Source: Halomonas elongata DSM 2581 (GTDB lineage: Bacteria > Pseudomonadota > Gammaproteobacteria > Pseudomonadales > Halomonadaceae). From it: 64,000 nt of DNA. Position numbers and translations under genes: made by a program. The notes under the pieces are model-generated. The model was not told where the DNA came from and searched no databases. It worked only from the letters and a program-made list of their open reading frames with translations. The stretch lies in contig NC_014532.2 of assembly GCF_000196875.2 (NCBI RefSeq), positions 3,968,001-4,032,000 on the forward strand. Reading direction: 5' to 3'. This document shows positions 1-8,005 of the stretch, one piece after another. The first letter of the stretch is position 1. The number at the start of each line of letters is the position of its first letter.

Positions 1-686
1 GACTGAATGCCGTAGCGATCACGGTAATCGCGGATGGCCTCGGCATGGCCCCGCAGTGCCTCGCCGGCATGGACTTCGAGGTACTCGAGCACCATGTCCA
101 GGTTGACGATGCTGACCACCGGCATGTTGTAGGCCGCCTCGACCTGCTGGATGGCACTGCGCGCGTCGCTGTCATCGCCACCGCGCTCCTGGCGATCCAG
201 GGCCACCACGACCCCGGCAGCCTCGGCGCCGGCATTCTCGATCAGGCCCATCACCTCGCGGATGGCGGTGCCGGCCGTGATGACATCGTCGACGATCAGG
301 ATACGCCCGGCGAGTTCGGCACCGACGATATTGCCACCCTCGCCATGCGCCTTCGCCTCCTTGCGATTGAACGCATAGGGCAAGTCGCGGTCATGATGAT
401 CGGCCAGGGCCACGGCGGTGGTAGCGGCCAGTGGGATACCCTTGTAGGCGGGGCCGAACAGGACCTCGGCCTCCAGCCCACTGTCGGCGATGGCCTGGGC
501 ATAGAAGCGGCCCAACTGGGCCAGGGCGGCACCGGACTTGAACAAGCCGGCATTGAAGAAATAGGGGCTGACCCGACCGGACTTGAGGGTGAACTCGCCG
601 AAGCGCAGCACGCCTTGCTCGATAGCGAACGCGATGAACGCCTGTTGATACGGTTGCAGGGACGATGCGACTCGATGATCCGCCAC
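1..686 (-). CDS. pyrE: Orotate phosphoribosyltransferase (3' end cut by window)
   Basis: Transfers the phosphoribosyl group of PRPP to orotate, giving OMP in cytosolic pyrimidine synthesis. About 228 codons are visible; the family is usually about 213 residues, so the stop should lie just outside the window. The PRPP-binding motif is clear ([13 protein letters not shown]), as is the N-terminal [19 protein letters not shown] stretch typical of PyrE. I chose the GTG start at 686 because a strong AGGAGG lies four bases upstream of it. An in-frame ATG at 707 has no such site. Divergent from the crc-like gene, as pyrE and crc lie side by side in Pseudomonas. Identification is secure; the exact start is less so. 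Confidence 0.93.
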   Translation of the reverse strand, partial: MADHRVASSLQPYQQAFIAFAIEQGVLRFGEFTLKSGRVSPYFFNAGLFKSGAALAQLGRFYAQAIADSGLEAEVLFGPAYKGIPLAATTAVALADHHDRDLPYAFNRKEAKAHGEGGNIVGAELAGRILIVDDVITAGTAIREVMGLIENAGAEAAGVVVALDRQERGGDDSDARSAIQQVEAAYNMPVVSIVNLDMVLEYLEVHAGEALRGHAEAIRDYRDRYGIQ

Positions 687-777
687 GGGGCCTCCTATCA
701 CGTTCATGGACCGATGCCATTTACCCAAACGTCGAAACGTCGGGTATCATACACGCGCGACGCAAAAGGGACCATGT

Positions 778-1545
778 ATGAAAATCGCCACCATCAATGT
801 CAACGGCATTCGCGAGGCAGTCGGCCGAGGCTTTCTCGACTGGCTGGCCAATCAGGACGCCGACGTCGTCTGCGTGCAGAACCTCAAGGCCAAGAGCTTC
901 GAACTCGACGGCAGCATCCTCTATCCGGAAGGCTACGAAGGCTACTTCCTCGACGCCGAGCAGGACGGTTTCTCGGGCGTCGGGCTCTATTGCCGCAAGA
1001 TTCCCAAGGCGATCATGTACGGTCTGGGCTTTCCCCAGTGCGACCATGAGGCGCGCTTTCTGCAGGCCGACTACGATCGTTTCAGCATCGCTTCCTTCCT
1101 GATGCCCGACGGCAGCGACCCGGCCGCCAAGCAGAACTTCATGGCGCAGTATCAGGAGTACCTGACCAAGATGGCGCGCAAGCGCCGCGAGTACATCATC
1201 TGCGGCACCTGGCACATCGCCCACAAGACCATCGACCTGGAGAACTGGGCGGACAACCAGACCACCCCGGGCTTCAAGCCCGAGGAACGCGCCTGGATGG
1301 ATCAGGTATTCGGCCCGACCGGCTTCATCGACACCTTCCGCGAGATCAACCGCGACGCCGGTGAATACACCTGGTGGCCGGCGCTCGACCAGGACCAGCC
1401 GCGCGAACGCCAGGAGGGCTGGCGCATCGACTATCAGATCGTCGGGCCCAACTTCCGCCGCCATGTGGTGGACGCCTGGATCGACTACGACGCCACCTTC
1501 TCCGAGTACGCGCCGCTGATCGTCGAGTACGACCTGACGCTCTGA
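778..1545 (+). CDS. crc: Crc-like, catalytically degenerate exonuclease III family protein
   Basis: 255 residues of the exonuclease III/AP endonuclease fold. It lacks the family's catalytic residues: the metal-binding Glu of the LQETK motif is Asn35 (VQNLK), the GDFN motif reads GTWH, and the C-terminal SDHAP motif reads SEYAP. This loss is the hallmark of Pseudomonas Crc, which does not cut DNA but acts with Hfq to repress translation of catabolic mRNAs. Position next to pyrE matches the Pseudomonas crc locus. The start at ATG 778 follows an AAAAGGG sequence. The Crc name rests on synteny and residue loss; whether it works in carbon catabolite repression in this genus is inference. Confidence 0.82.
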   Translation: MKIATINVNGIREAVGRGFLDWLANQDADVVCVQNLKAKSFELDGSILYPEGYEGYFLDAEQDGFSGVGLYCRKIPKAIMYGLGFPQCDHEARFLQADYDRFSIASFLMPDGSDPAAKQNFMAQYQEYLTKMARKRREYIICGTWHIAHKTIDLENWADNQTTPGFKPEERAWMDQVFGPTGFIDTFREINRDAGEYTWWPALDQDQPRERQEGWRIDYQIVGPNFRRHVVDAWIDYDATFSEYAPLIVEYDLTL

Positions 1546-1582
1546 CGCGCCTCCCTACGTCGCTATCGTGCTGCCGCGCGAT

Positions 1583-1613
1583 GCATCACGCCGGCCGGGA
1601 GCCGGCGTGATGC
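1583..1613. terminator. Hairpin between convergent crc-like gene and rph
   Basis: A perfect 13-bp stem (1583-1595 with 1601-1613) closes a five-base loop. No long T tract follows on either strand, but it is placed between two convergent genes, which fits a bidirectional terminator. Confidence 0.55.
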
Positions 1614-1679
1614 GTTGGGGAAACGTCAACCTGCCTCACTCGCGACATCAGTCAGCGCTCCCCCGGCCCGGGCCGTCAC

Positions 1680-2417
1680 TCAGCGACGGATGCCCAGCGC
1701 CTCACGCTGATGGTCGAACAATTCTCCACCGGCCTTCTCGGCGAGGTCGAGCATGGCGTTGAGTTCGGCGCGGCTATAGGTGCCCGACTCGGCAGTGCCC
1801 TGCACCTCGATCAGCTCGCCGTTCTCGGCCATCACCACATTCATGTCGGTACCGGCGCGGCTGTCCTCCGGATAGTCCAGATCGACCACCGGCGTGCCCT
1901 GATAGATCCCCACCGACACCGAACTGATCAACTGATGGAAGGGATCCCCCTTGATCAGCTTCTCGCGCTGCAGATAGCGCACGGCATCCACCAGAGCCAC
2001 GCAGCCGCCGGTGATGGCCGCCGTACGGGTACCGCCATCGGCCTGGATGACATCGCAGTCCACGGTGATGGTGAACTCACCGAGTTTCTTGAGGTTGATC
2101 GAGGCGCGCAGCGAGCGGCCGATCAAGCGCTGAATCTCCACCGTGCGGCCACCCTGCTTGCCACGGCTGGCCTCGCGACCGCCGCGGGTGTGCGTGGCCC
2201 GCGGCAGCATGCCGTACTCGGCGGTCACCCAGCCCTGCTTCTTGCCACGCAGCCAGCGCGGCACACCGGCTTCGACGCTGGCATTGCACAACACACGCGT
2301 ATCACCGAACTCCACCAGCACCGATCCCTCGGCATGACGGGTATAGTCACGGGTCAGGCGAATGTCGCGGGTCTGATCTGTCGCGCGTCCGCTGGGACGC
2401 CGGATGTCCGAGGGCAT
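1680..2417 (-). CDS. rph: Ribonuclease PH
   Basis: Phosphorolytic 3'-to-5' exoribonuclease that trims the 3' ends of tRNA precursors. 245 residues, close to the usual 238. The PNPase/RNase PH fold is clear: a start region [11 protein letters not shown], a [17 protein letters not shown] segment, and a phosphate-site region with [12 protein letters not shown] chose the ATG at 2417, preceded by GAGAGGTGCC, because it gives the family N-terminus; an upstream in-frame extension to 2522 is not conserved. Divergent from yicC, with about 180 bases between them. The rph-yicC pair is a standard neighbourhood in gammaproteobacteria. Confidence 0.95.
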   Translation of the reverse strand: MPSDIRRPSGRATDQTRDIRLTRDYTRHAEGSVLVEFGDTRVLCNASVEAGVPRWLRGKKQGWVTAEYGMLPRATHTRGGREASRGKQGGRTVEIQRLIGRSLRASINLKKLGEFTITVDCDVIQADGGTRTAAITGGCVALVDAVRYLQREKLIKGDPFHQLISSVSVGIYQGTPVVDLDYPEDSRAGTDMNVVMAENGELIEVQGTAESGTYSRAELNAMLDLAEKAGGELFDHQREALGIRR

Positions 2418-2597
2418 GGCACCTCTCTCGCTGTTGGCTGTAAGGGAATCGGGTATGAATGGAATCGGCGCTATTCTACACGCTCCACCACAAGAATCGT
2501 GGCCATTCGGGAAAACACCCACCCACGACGGGCCACAGGCATTTGCAGTGTGTTTCCCTTACACTGCCAGTTTCACGACCGCCGACCGGAGTCTGAC

Positions 2598-3461
2598 ATG
2601 GTCCACAGCATGACGGCCTTTTCCCGGCAGGACCTGGATGCCGACTGGGGGTACCTGCAACTGGAGCTGCGCTCGGTCAACCAGCGCTATCTCGAACCTC
2701 ATTTCCGCCTGCCCGAGACGCTGCGCGACCTCGAGCCCCACTTCCGGGAGACCCTGCGCGGTCGACTGGCGCGCGGCAAGATCGAATGTCACCTGCGCTT
2801 CACGCCCACCGACGGCGACGCCCGGCTGACGGTCAACCGCACGCGCCTGGCCACCCTCGCCACGGCACTGGCCGAAGTGCGCGAAAGCGTACCCGAGGCC
2901 GACATGCCCGACGCCCTGGCGCTGCTCGATCATCCGGGTGTGCTGGACGCTTCCGGCCCCGACATGGACATCGTCAAAACCGAGGCGCGCGCCCTCTTCG
3001 AGCGTGCCCTCGAAGACCTGGAAGCCGGCCGGGCCCGGGAGGGCACCAAGCTCGCCACCCTGATCGACGAGCGCCTCGATGCTATCCTCGAACAGGTCAC
3101 CGAGGTTCGCCGCCTGCTGCCCGACATCCTGGCGCGTCAACGCGACCAGCTCCACGAGCGGCTGGAAAGCGCCAAGACCGAGCTCGACCCGCAACGCCTC
3201 GAAGCCGAGATGGTCCTCGTCGCCCAGAAGGCCGACGTCGCCGAGGAGCTCGACCGCCTCGAGACGCACGTCGCCGAGGTGAAGCGCCAGTTGGCCGGCA
3301 AAGGGCCGATCGGCCGACGCCTCGATTTCCTGATGCAGGAACTCAACCGCGAGGCCAACACCCTGTCATCGAAATCCGTCGTCGCCGACACCACCCGCTG
3401 CGCCGTGGAGCTCAAGGTGCTGATCGAACAGATGCGCGAGCAGATTCAGAACATCGAGTGA
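2598..3461 (+). CDS. yicC: YicC family endoribonuclease
   Basis: 287 residues, the same length as E. coli YicC. The N-terminus VHSMTAFSR and the ELRSVNQRYLEPHFRLPE block are family signatures. The C-terminal half contains the GKGPIGRRLDFLMQELNREANT block and ends in the conserved VELKVLIEQMREQIQN helix. YicC proteins are metal-dependent endoribonucleases implicated in turnover of small regulatory RNAs. The gene normally lies directly upstream of gmk; here 13 kb separate them. A degenerate second copy of its last 78 bases lies at 4675-4740, so its 3' end may have served as an integration target. Confidence 0.93.
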   Translation: MVHSMTAFSRQDLDADWGYLQLELRSVNQRYLEPHFRLPETLRDLEPHFRETLRGRLARGKIECHLRFTPTDGDARLTVNRTRLATLATALAEVRESVPEADMPDALALLDHPGVLDASGPDMDIVKTEARALFERALEDLEAGRAREGTKLATLIDERLDAILEQVTEVRRLLPDILARQRDQLHERLESAKTELDPQRLEAEMVLVAQKADVAEELDRLETHVAEVKRQLAGKGPIGRRLDFLMQELNREANTLSSKSVVADTTRCAVELKVLIEQMREQIQNIE

Positions 3462-3483
3462 TGGCAGCTCACCCAAATCGTGA

Positions 3484-3515
3484 GCGCGTTGCGATGCATA
3501 GCGCGTTGTGATGCA
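3484..3515. repeat. Short tandem direct repeat downstream of yicC
   Basis: Two 15-base units, GCGCGTTGCGATGCA and GCGCGTTGTGATGCA, differ at one position and are separated by two bases. They lie 22 bases after the yicC stop, at the start of the accessory region. Function unknown. Confidence 0.5.
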
Positions 3516-3649
3516 CAGAAGGTCGACTTTCGAGCACCATGTCACTGCGGCATCATAGCCCTCTCAACGCGACGTCCGCCGACGCCTCGCGATAATCAGA
3601 GTCGCATTTCAGCGGCCGCCAATCGATCCTTCAACGCTTGGAACAACAC

Positions 3650-4600
3650 ATGGCCACCTTCGAACGCATCAACCGCTTGTTTCCCGTCTGGGCCATCCTG
3701 CTGGCCGTCATCGCTGCCTTCGTACCGGAGTTTTTCACTAGCCTGGCCGGTTATATCAAGACACTGCTGGTGATCATCATGTTCGCCATGGGGCTGACGC
3801 TCACCAAGGGCGACTTCGCGCGCGTGGTGAAGTCGCCCAAGCCGATCGCCGTGGGCGTGCTCCTGCAGTTCCTGGTGATGCCTCTGGCGGCGTTGTTGAT
3901 CTCAAGGCTTTTGAATCTTTCCACCGAACTGACCATTGGCATGGTGCTGGTCGGCGCCACGGCAGGCGGTACGTCATCCAACGTGATGACCTGGCTGGCC
4001 GGCGGGCATGTGGCACTGTCGGTGTCGATGACCATGGTTTCAACCTTGATCTCGGTCTTCGCCACGCCATTGCTCACGCTGCTGCTACTGGGCCAGAGCA
4101 TCGATGTGCCTGTCATGGGAATGCTGATGAGCATCGGCCAGTTGGTGGTGGCCCCCATCATGCTGGGCGTAGTGATCCACCATTTCCTGGGGACCCATAT
4201 CCAGCGCGTGGAACCGGCCCTGGCGACCTTGGCCATGGCGTCCATCGTCTTGATCATCGCCATCGTGGTAGCACTCAATGCCGGACGACTGACTACCTTG
4301 GGGCCGGTCGTGGCACTGGCGGTCATCGCGCATAATGGCATCGGTCTCGCCGCGGGGTACGGTCTGGCGCGGCTACTGCGCTTCGACACGCGCACTGCAC
4401 GTACCATCGCCTTCGAGGTCGGCCTGCAGAACTCCGGGCTGGCGGTGACACTGGCCAACCAGTTCTTCAGCGCAGGCGCGGCGCTGCCCGGTGCACTGTT
4501 CTCCGTGTGGCACAACGTGTCCGGCTCACTACTGGCCGGTTACTGGAAACACCGGCACGCCTCGAATGCGCCACCTGCGGCTGCCACACCACGCGGATGA
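3650..4600 (+). CDS. Bile acid:sodium symporter (BASS) family transporter
   Basis: 316 residues, mostly hydrophobic, with about nine to ten membrane segments. The family hallmarks are an N-terminal TLLVIIMFAMGLTLT segment, a VGATAGGTSSNVMTWLAGG crossover region and a second EVGLQNSGLAVTLA crossover helix. BASS proteins use the sodium gradient to take up organic anions; the substrate cannot be told from sequence. I prefer ATG 3650 over an in-frame TTG at 3638, although neither has a strong ribosome binding site. The gene lies between yicC and a decayed copy of the yicC 3' end, and is followed by a terminator, so it may have arrived as a one-gene insertion. Confidence 0.87.
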   Translation: MATFERINRLFPVWAILLAVIAAFVPEFFTSLAGYIKTLLVIIMFAMGLTLTKGDFARVVKSPKPIAVGVLLQFLVMPLAALLISRLLNLSTELTIGMVLVGATAGGTSSNVMTWLAGGHVALSVSMTMVSTLISVFATPLLTLLLLGQSIDVPVMGMLMSIGQLVVAPIMLGVVIHHFLGTHIQRVEPALATLAMASIVLIIAIVVALNAGRLTTLGPVVALAVIAHNGIGLAAGYGLARLLRFDTRTARTIAFEVGLQNSGLAVTLANQFFSAGAALPGALFSVWHNVSGSLLAGYWKHRHASNAPPAAATPRG

Positions 4601-4606
4601 CGCCTC

Positions 4607-4635
4607 GGCCGAGCATGCAGGAATGCTCGGCCTTT
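4607..4635 (+). terminator. Rho-independent terminator of BASS gene
   Basis: A perfect 10-bp stem GGCCGAGCAT/ATGCTCGGCC with a six-base loop (4617-4622) is followed by TTT, seven bases after the stop codon. Confidence 0.7.
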
Positions 4636-4674
4636 GCGCCCCCGCCTGACCGTTCTATCCACCTCGCCGCGCCA

Positions 4675-4740
4675 GCCGCCACCATCTGCTGTGCCACGGA
4701 GTTCAAGGTGTCAATCGATCAGATTCAGAATATTGTGTAG
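4675..4740 (+). pseudogene. Decayed second copy of the yicC 3' end
   Basis: Aligns in frame with yicC positions 3384-3461: about 50 of 65 aligned bases match, with one 12-base (four-codon) deletion. It encodes ATEFKVSIDQIQNIV followed by TAG, against AVELKVLIEQMREQIQNIE and TGA in yicC. Several differences are third-position transitions, as expected for a once-coding copy that diverged. No start or upstream part of yicC is present. Such a 3'-end repeat flanking an inserted gene is typical of integration into the end of a gene. The rest of 4601-4929 holds the BASS terminator and no gene I can support. Confidence 0.72.
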
Positions 4741-4929
4741 AGGGTTTGAGCGGCGACACGCGGATTCGGCCAGCAAAATTTCCCGGATAAATTACCGGCA
4801 CTGTGCTCATAACCCTGGATTCGTCTCTGTCAGCCCTGGTAATCTTAGCTGCACGAGGATAACTTGGTATGGTATCCCGTCCGGAAATGGTTTCGACGGT
4901 TCCAGACTACGGCTTGGAGGCATTCATGA

Positions 4930-5391
4930 CTAGGAAGGGCGAAATCGTGGTGGTTGGGATGGCCACTCTTGATATTGGTTGACGGCTTGGATCAGTTGAG
5001 AAATGCCGGACAGCTGTTCACGGCAATGCTTGAACCCGCATTCCCAAACCACTAGGACACGCCACCCCAACTGCTCCAGATTCTCGCATGCCCGCTGGTC
5101 GCGACTGACATTTGCCTCGAACTTGTTTTTCCAGAATGACGTTCTAGTGCCAGGTGTCGTGGCGTAGAAGCAGCCAGCGTGCCGATGCCAGAAACAGCCG
5201 TGCACGAAGATGACCAGGTGATGGCGCGGCAGGACAATATCCGGTGATCCCGGCAGATCCTTGCGATGAAGCCTGAACCGATACCCTTGAGCGTGAAGGT
5301 ACTTGCGCAGAGCAATCTCGGGGTGAGTGTCATGGCTCTTTATAGCCCGCATCATGCGTGAGCGAGTCGAGTGATCTACAACATCGGGCAT
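4930..5391 (-). CDS. vsr: Very short patch repair endonuclease (Vsr)
   Basis: 153 residues, the usual Vsr length. The PD-(D/E)XK-like core is intact: Asp51 in LPGSPDIVLP, the histidines of the VHGCFWHRH stretch (64, 69 and 71) and the C-terminal VVWECG motif. Vsr nicks 5' of the T in T:G mismatches that arise when 5-methylcytosine deaminates, so that the original C can be restored. It is paired head to head with the C5-methyltransferase gene, with 46 bases between start codons. Base composition is visibly lower in GC than the flanking housekeeping genes, as in the rest of the island. It almost certainly serves the adjacent methyltransferase. Confidence 0.95.
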   Translation of the reverse strand: MPDVVDHSTRSRMMRAIKSHDTHPEIALRKYLHAQGYRFRLHRKDLPGSPDIVLPRHHLVIFVHGCFWHRHAGCFYATTPGTRTSFWKNKFEANVSRDQRACENLEQLGWRVLVVWECGFKHCREQLSGISQLIQAVNQYQEWPSQPPRFRPS

Positions 5392-5437
5392 GGTTATCGC
5401 TCCCCACTGTCCAGGAACATATAGCAGGTTTTCATTG
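5392..5437. promoter_or_regulatory. Shared vsr/methyltransferase divergent promoter region
   Basis: Only 46 bases separate the two divergent start codons, so the promoters must overlap each other or the opposite gene. No convincing -10/-35 pair could be assigned by eye. Confidence 0.4.
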
Positions 5438-7138
5438 ATGACGAAGCCGATTCACATAGTTGACCTCTTTGCCGGGCCGGGCGGCTTGGGCGAAGGCTTC
5501 AGCTCAATCCGGAGGCCCGACGGCAGTCGTCAATTCAAAACACTCGTGTCCGTGGAGAAGGATGCTGCCGCCCATCGCACATTGACGATGCGCGCGTTCT
5601 ACCGGCTGCTGCATGACAGCGGCATGGGAATGTCAGCGTACTATGACTACTTGCTGGGAGGCGAGCACCCTTCAGCCCGTGCAGACGTGCAGCACCTGTG
5701 GGATCAGGCACGGGAAGAAGCTCTTTGTCTCAAGCTGGGGAGCGAAGATGGCAACCGAACCCTCGAAGACCGTCTCCGGAAGGAGTTGACAGGCTGCAGC
5801 AACTGGGTGCTGATCGGGGGCCCCCCCTGTCAGGCCTATTCAGTCGCTGGTCGAGTCCGCAATCACGGCAAAAAGAATTATCGGCCCGAGGAAGATGATC
5901 GCCACTTCCTGTATCGAGAATACCTGGACGTAATCGCCAAGTTCCGGCCGGCTGTCTTTGTCATGGAGAATGTCAGGGGGATGTTGACGTCACGGGTCGG
6001 TAAGGACAGGATCTTCGGTCAGATACTAGAAGACCTGCGCGACCCTAGCAAAGCTACCGGACACGAGGGGCCAAGAAGCTCCATGTCCAGCAGTGATGGT
6101 TACACGATCTTCTCTCTCGAGGACAACCGCGTCTACTTCCCGAAAACCACAGGCCTTTTCGACTCCCCAGCACCACTCGAAGAGGACGAATACAACTCCT
6201 TCGTAATCAAGGCCGATGAGCACGGTATACCCCAAGCTCGTCATCGCGTCATATTGGTCGGGGTCCGAAACGACATCGTCGGTCGTGTCGGCGCTCCGGC
6301 CATGGCTACTAGCCTGCAGATGCAGAGAACCAGTGAACACGAGCAACTGACAGTCGCGGATGTGCTTGCCGAGCTGCCGGCACTTCGCAGTGGATTAAGC
6401 CGTCATGATTCCGATGTGGCATGGTATGCGGCCATCAAACGAGTCGCTACCGAGGTCGCTGAAGAGCTGCTGCGTCACCCCAGCGAGCACATCAAACCCG
6501 ATGTCAGAAAGCGTATCGCTGAAGAGCTTCTCGAGATTGCGAAAGCACCACTCAGTGGGCTGAATAGGCGCTACACCCCTGCTGCTGATCCTAGGCCTGT
6601 CGGGCCAACAACAGAACTCGAGAAGTGGTATCACGGAGCTCAGCGCCCCAATCTGAAGGGACTGTGGTACAACCATGAGGCTAGGAGCCACATGGAAGAG
6701 GATCTGGCCAGATACCTATACTGCGCGACCTTTGCCAAGGTCGTGGGGCATTCGCCGATCGGCACCAAGGAGATCTACCTCGACTACCTTGCCCCCCTGC
6801 ATGCCAACTGGAAGTCAGGCAAGTTCGCCGACCGGTTCAAGGTAGTCCTCGAAGACCAGCCATCCAAGACGATCACCAGTCACATTTCCAAGGATGGGCA
6901 CTATTTCATCCATTACGATCCGAGGCAGTGCAGAAGTCTTACTGTTCGAGAGGCGGCGAGACTGCAGACCTTTCCTGATGACTACTACTTCGAGGGAAAC
7001 CGCACCGAACAGTACGTTCAGGTAGGAAATGCCGTCCCCCCTCTTCTCGCCCGGCGCATTGCCGTCAAGGTGATGGAAGTTCTGGACAAAGCGCAGGAAA
7101 AAGAAGAAAAGCAGCAAGTACAGGCAGTGCAGGCCTGA
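5438..7138 (+). CDS. DNA (cytosine-5-)-methyltransferase
   Basis: 566 residues. The motifs run in canonical order: motif I DLFAGPGGLGEGF (residues 9-21), motif IV GGPPCQAYSV with catalytic Cys131, motif VI MENVRG (Glu177), motif VIII QARHRVILVGVR, and motifs IX-X at the C-terminus with QVGNAVPPLLARRIA. It transfers methyl groups from S-adenosylmethionine to C5 of cytosine. It is longer than a minimal enzyme (about 330-400 residues) because of an insert between motifs I and IV and a large target-recognition region, so the recognition site cannot be guessed. I chose ATG 5438 because it gives the motif I N-terminus. It is the modification arm of the island and converges on the Z1/GHKL operon. 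Confidence 0.94.
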   Translation: MTKPIHIVDLFAGPGGLGEGFSSIRRPDGSRQFKTLVSVEKDAAAHRTLTMRAFYRLLHDSGMGMSAYYDYLLGGEHPSARADVQHLWDQAREEALCLKLGSEDGNRTLEDRLRKELTGCSNWVLIGGPPCQAYSVAGRVRNHGKKNYRPEEDDRHFLYREYLDVIAKFRPAVFVMENVRGMLTSRVGKDRIFGQILEDLRDPSKATGHEGPRSSMSSSDGYTIFSLEDNRVYFPKTTGLFDSPAPLEEDEYNSFVIKADEHGIPQARHRVILVGVRNDIVGRVGAPAMATSLQMQRTSEHEQLTVADVLAELPALRSGLSRHDSDVAWYAAIKRVATEVAEELLRHPSEHIKPDVRKRIAEELLEIAKAPLSGLNRRYTPAADPRPVGPTTELEKWYHGAQRPNLKGLWYNHEARSHMEEDLARYLYCATFAKVVGHSPIGTKEIYLDYLAPLHANWKSGKFADRFKVVLEDQPSKTITSHISKDGHYFIHYDPRQCRSLTVREAARLQTFPDDYYFEGNRTEQYVQVGNAVPPLLARRIAVKVMEVLDKAQEKEEKQQVQAVQA

Positions 7139-7142
7139 AACA

Positions 7143-7168
7143 ATATGCCGGGTTCATGCTCGGCATAT
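7143..7168. terminator. Bidirectional hairpin between methyltransferase and DUF6339-like gene
   Basis: An 8-bp perfect stem ATATGCCG/CGGCATAT with a ten-base loop lies five bases after the methyltransferase stop and just beyond the end of the opposing operon. Confidence 0.5.
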
Positions 7169-7180
7169 CGCAAATCCAGC

Positions 7181-8005
7181 TCATCGTCTCCAGAACATCA
7201 GCCCGCCAAGGAACCCTTTCCGCTTCTTATCAATGTCCTGCACACTCTCCCCACTTTTCCTGTGGCCCTCCCATGCTGTCCGAAATGCCTGCCAGACTTC
7301 CTGATGCAGAACACTGTCATCCTGAGAGGACAGGTCGATGACCTTGTTGCGCAGAAGCAACACCTTCATTGCATCCCGCATGATGTCTTCAATCCTAGTC
7401 TTCCCCACATTATCGAGCCAAGATAGGTAGCCCTCGGCAAATTGATGAGCAAGGCGTGGATTGTTGGAGAGGCCGCTGCGCTCGAAAATCTGCACTAGAG
7501 CATCCTCACCCAACCGTTCAACCAGTTCCCAGCGATTATCAGCTTCCAAGCCACGATCGAGCACCCCCCCCCTCATCCAGAGGCGCTGAAAGGTGTTACG
7601 TATACCGCCATGGAAGCGCTCCGGGTTGCAACCGGGGAAACGCCAAGCCACTACATCGGGGAGCAGCATCGTCGTGATGTAGGCCCAAGTGTCGTCTCGA
7701 AGCGCCTCCCCGGAGTTCAGCCACACTTCTTGGGCGAGGAGTATCGTCACTTGTGTGTCGAACTCTGCCAGAGCTGGCCGACCAGCTCTGGCAGGAAACT
7801 TCTGACGACGCGCTTCCTCCCTGATCCTGTCCGCCAGGCCCTCTACACGGGTGTCATCGAAACTGCCCCCACTTGTCGCATAGTAAAGAGCCGAATCATC
7901 ACGAAGATGAGAATAGCGGGGGCTGAATTCTGCGCCTTGCATATGCGCGATCTGCGAGTCGACATGGAACTTCTTGATACGGGGCAGCAGAAATACGCGA
8001 CTCAT
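7181..8005 (-). CDS. DUF6339-like protein, last gene of the Z1/GHKL operon
   Basis: 274 residues, mainly alpha-helical and soluble, with no signal peptide or membrane segment. It resembles the DUF6339 family, which I recall next to methylase, Vsr and Z1 genes in other bacteria; I cannot search to confirm. A central WAYITTMLLPDVVAWRFPG block followed by RNTFQRLWMRGG looks like the conserved core. A basic stretch (DKKRKGFLGG) lies near the C-terminus. No catalytic motif is visible. The start codon overlaps the upstream stop by four bases, so it is translationally coupled. Inferred role: accessory or specificity subunit of the restriction complex. Confidence 0.68.
   Translation of the reverse strand: MSRVFLLPRIKKFHVDSQIAHMQGAEFSPRYSHLRDDSALYYATSGGSFDDTRVEGLADRIREEARRQKFPARAGRPALAEFDTQVTILLAQEVWLNSGEALRDDTWAYITTMLLPDVVAWRFPGCNPERFHGGIRNTFQRLWMRGGVLDRGLEADNRWELVERLGEDALVQIFERSGLSNNPRLAHQFAEGYLSWLDNVGKTRIEDIMRDAMKVLLLRNKVIDLSSQDDSVLHQEVWQAFRTAWEGHRKSGESVQDIDKKRKGFLGGLMFWRR

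Noticed and set aside
2543..2565. TTGCAG/TACACT pair as a yicC promoter
   Set aside because: Spacing of 11 bases is too short for a sigma-70 promoter.
4507..4740. 77-codon frame ending in the yicC-like tail, read as a gene
   Set aside because: Its first part overlaps the BASS gene in another frame; only the last 66 bases have meaning, as a yicC fragment.
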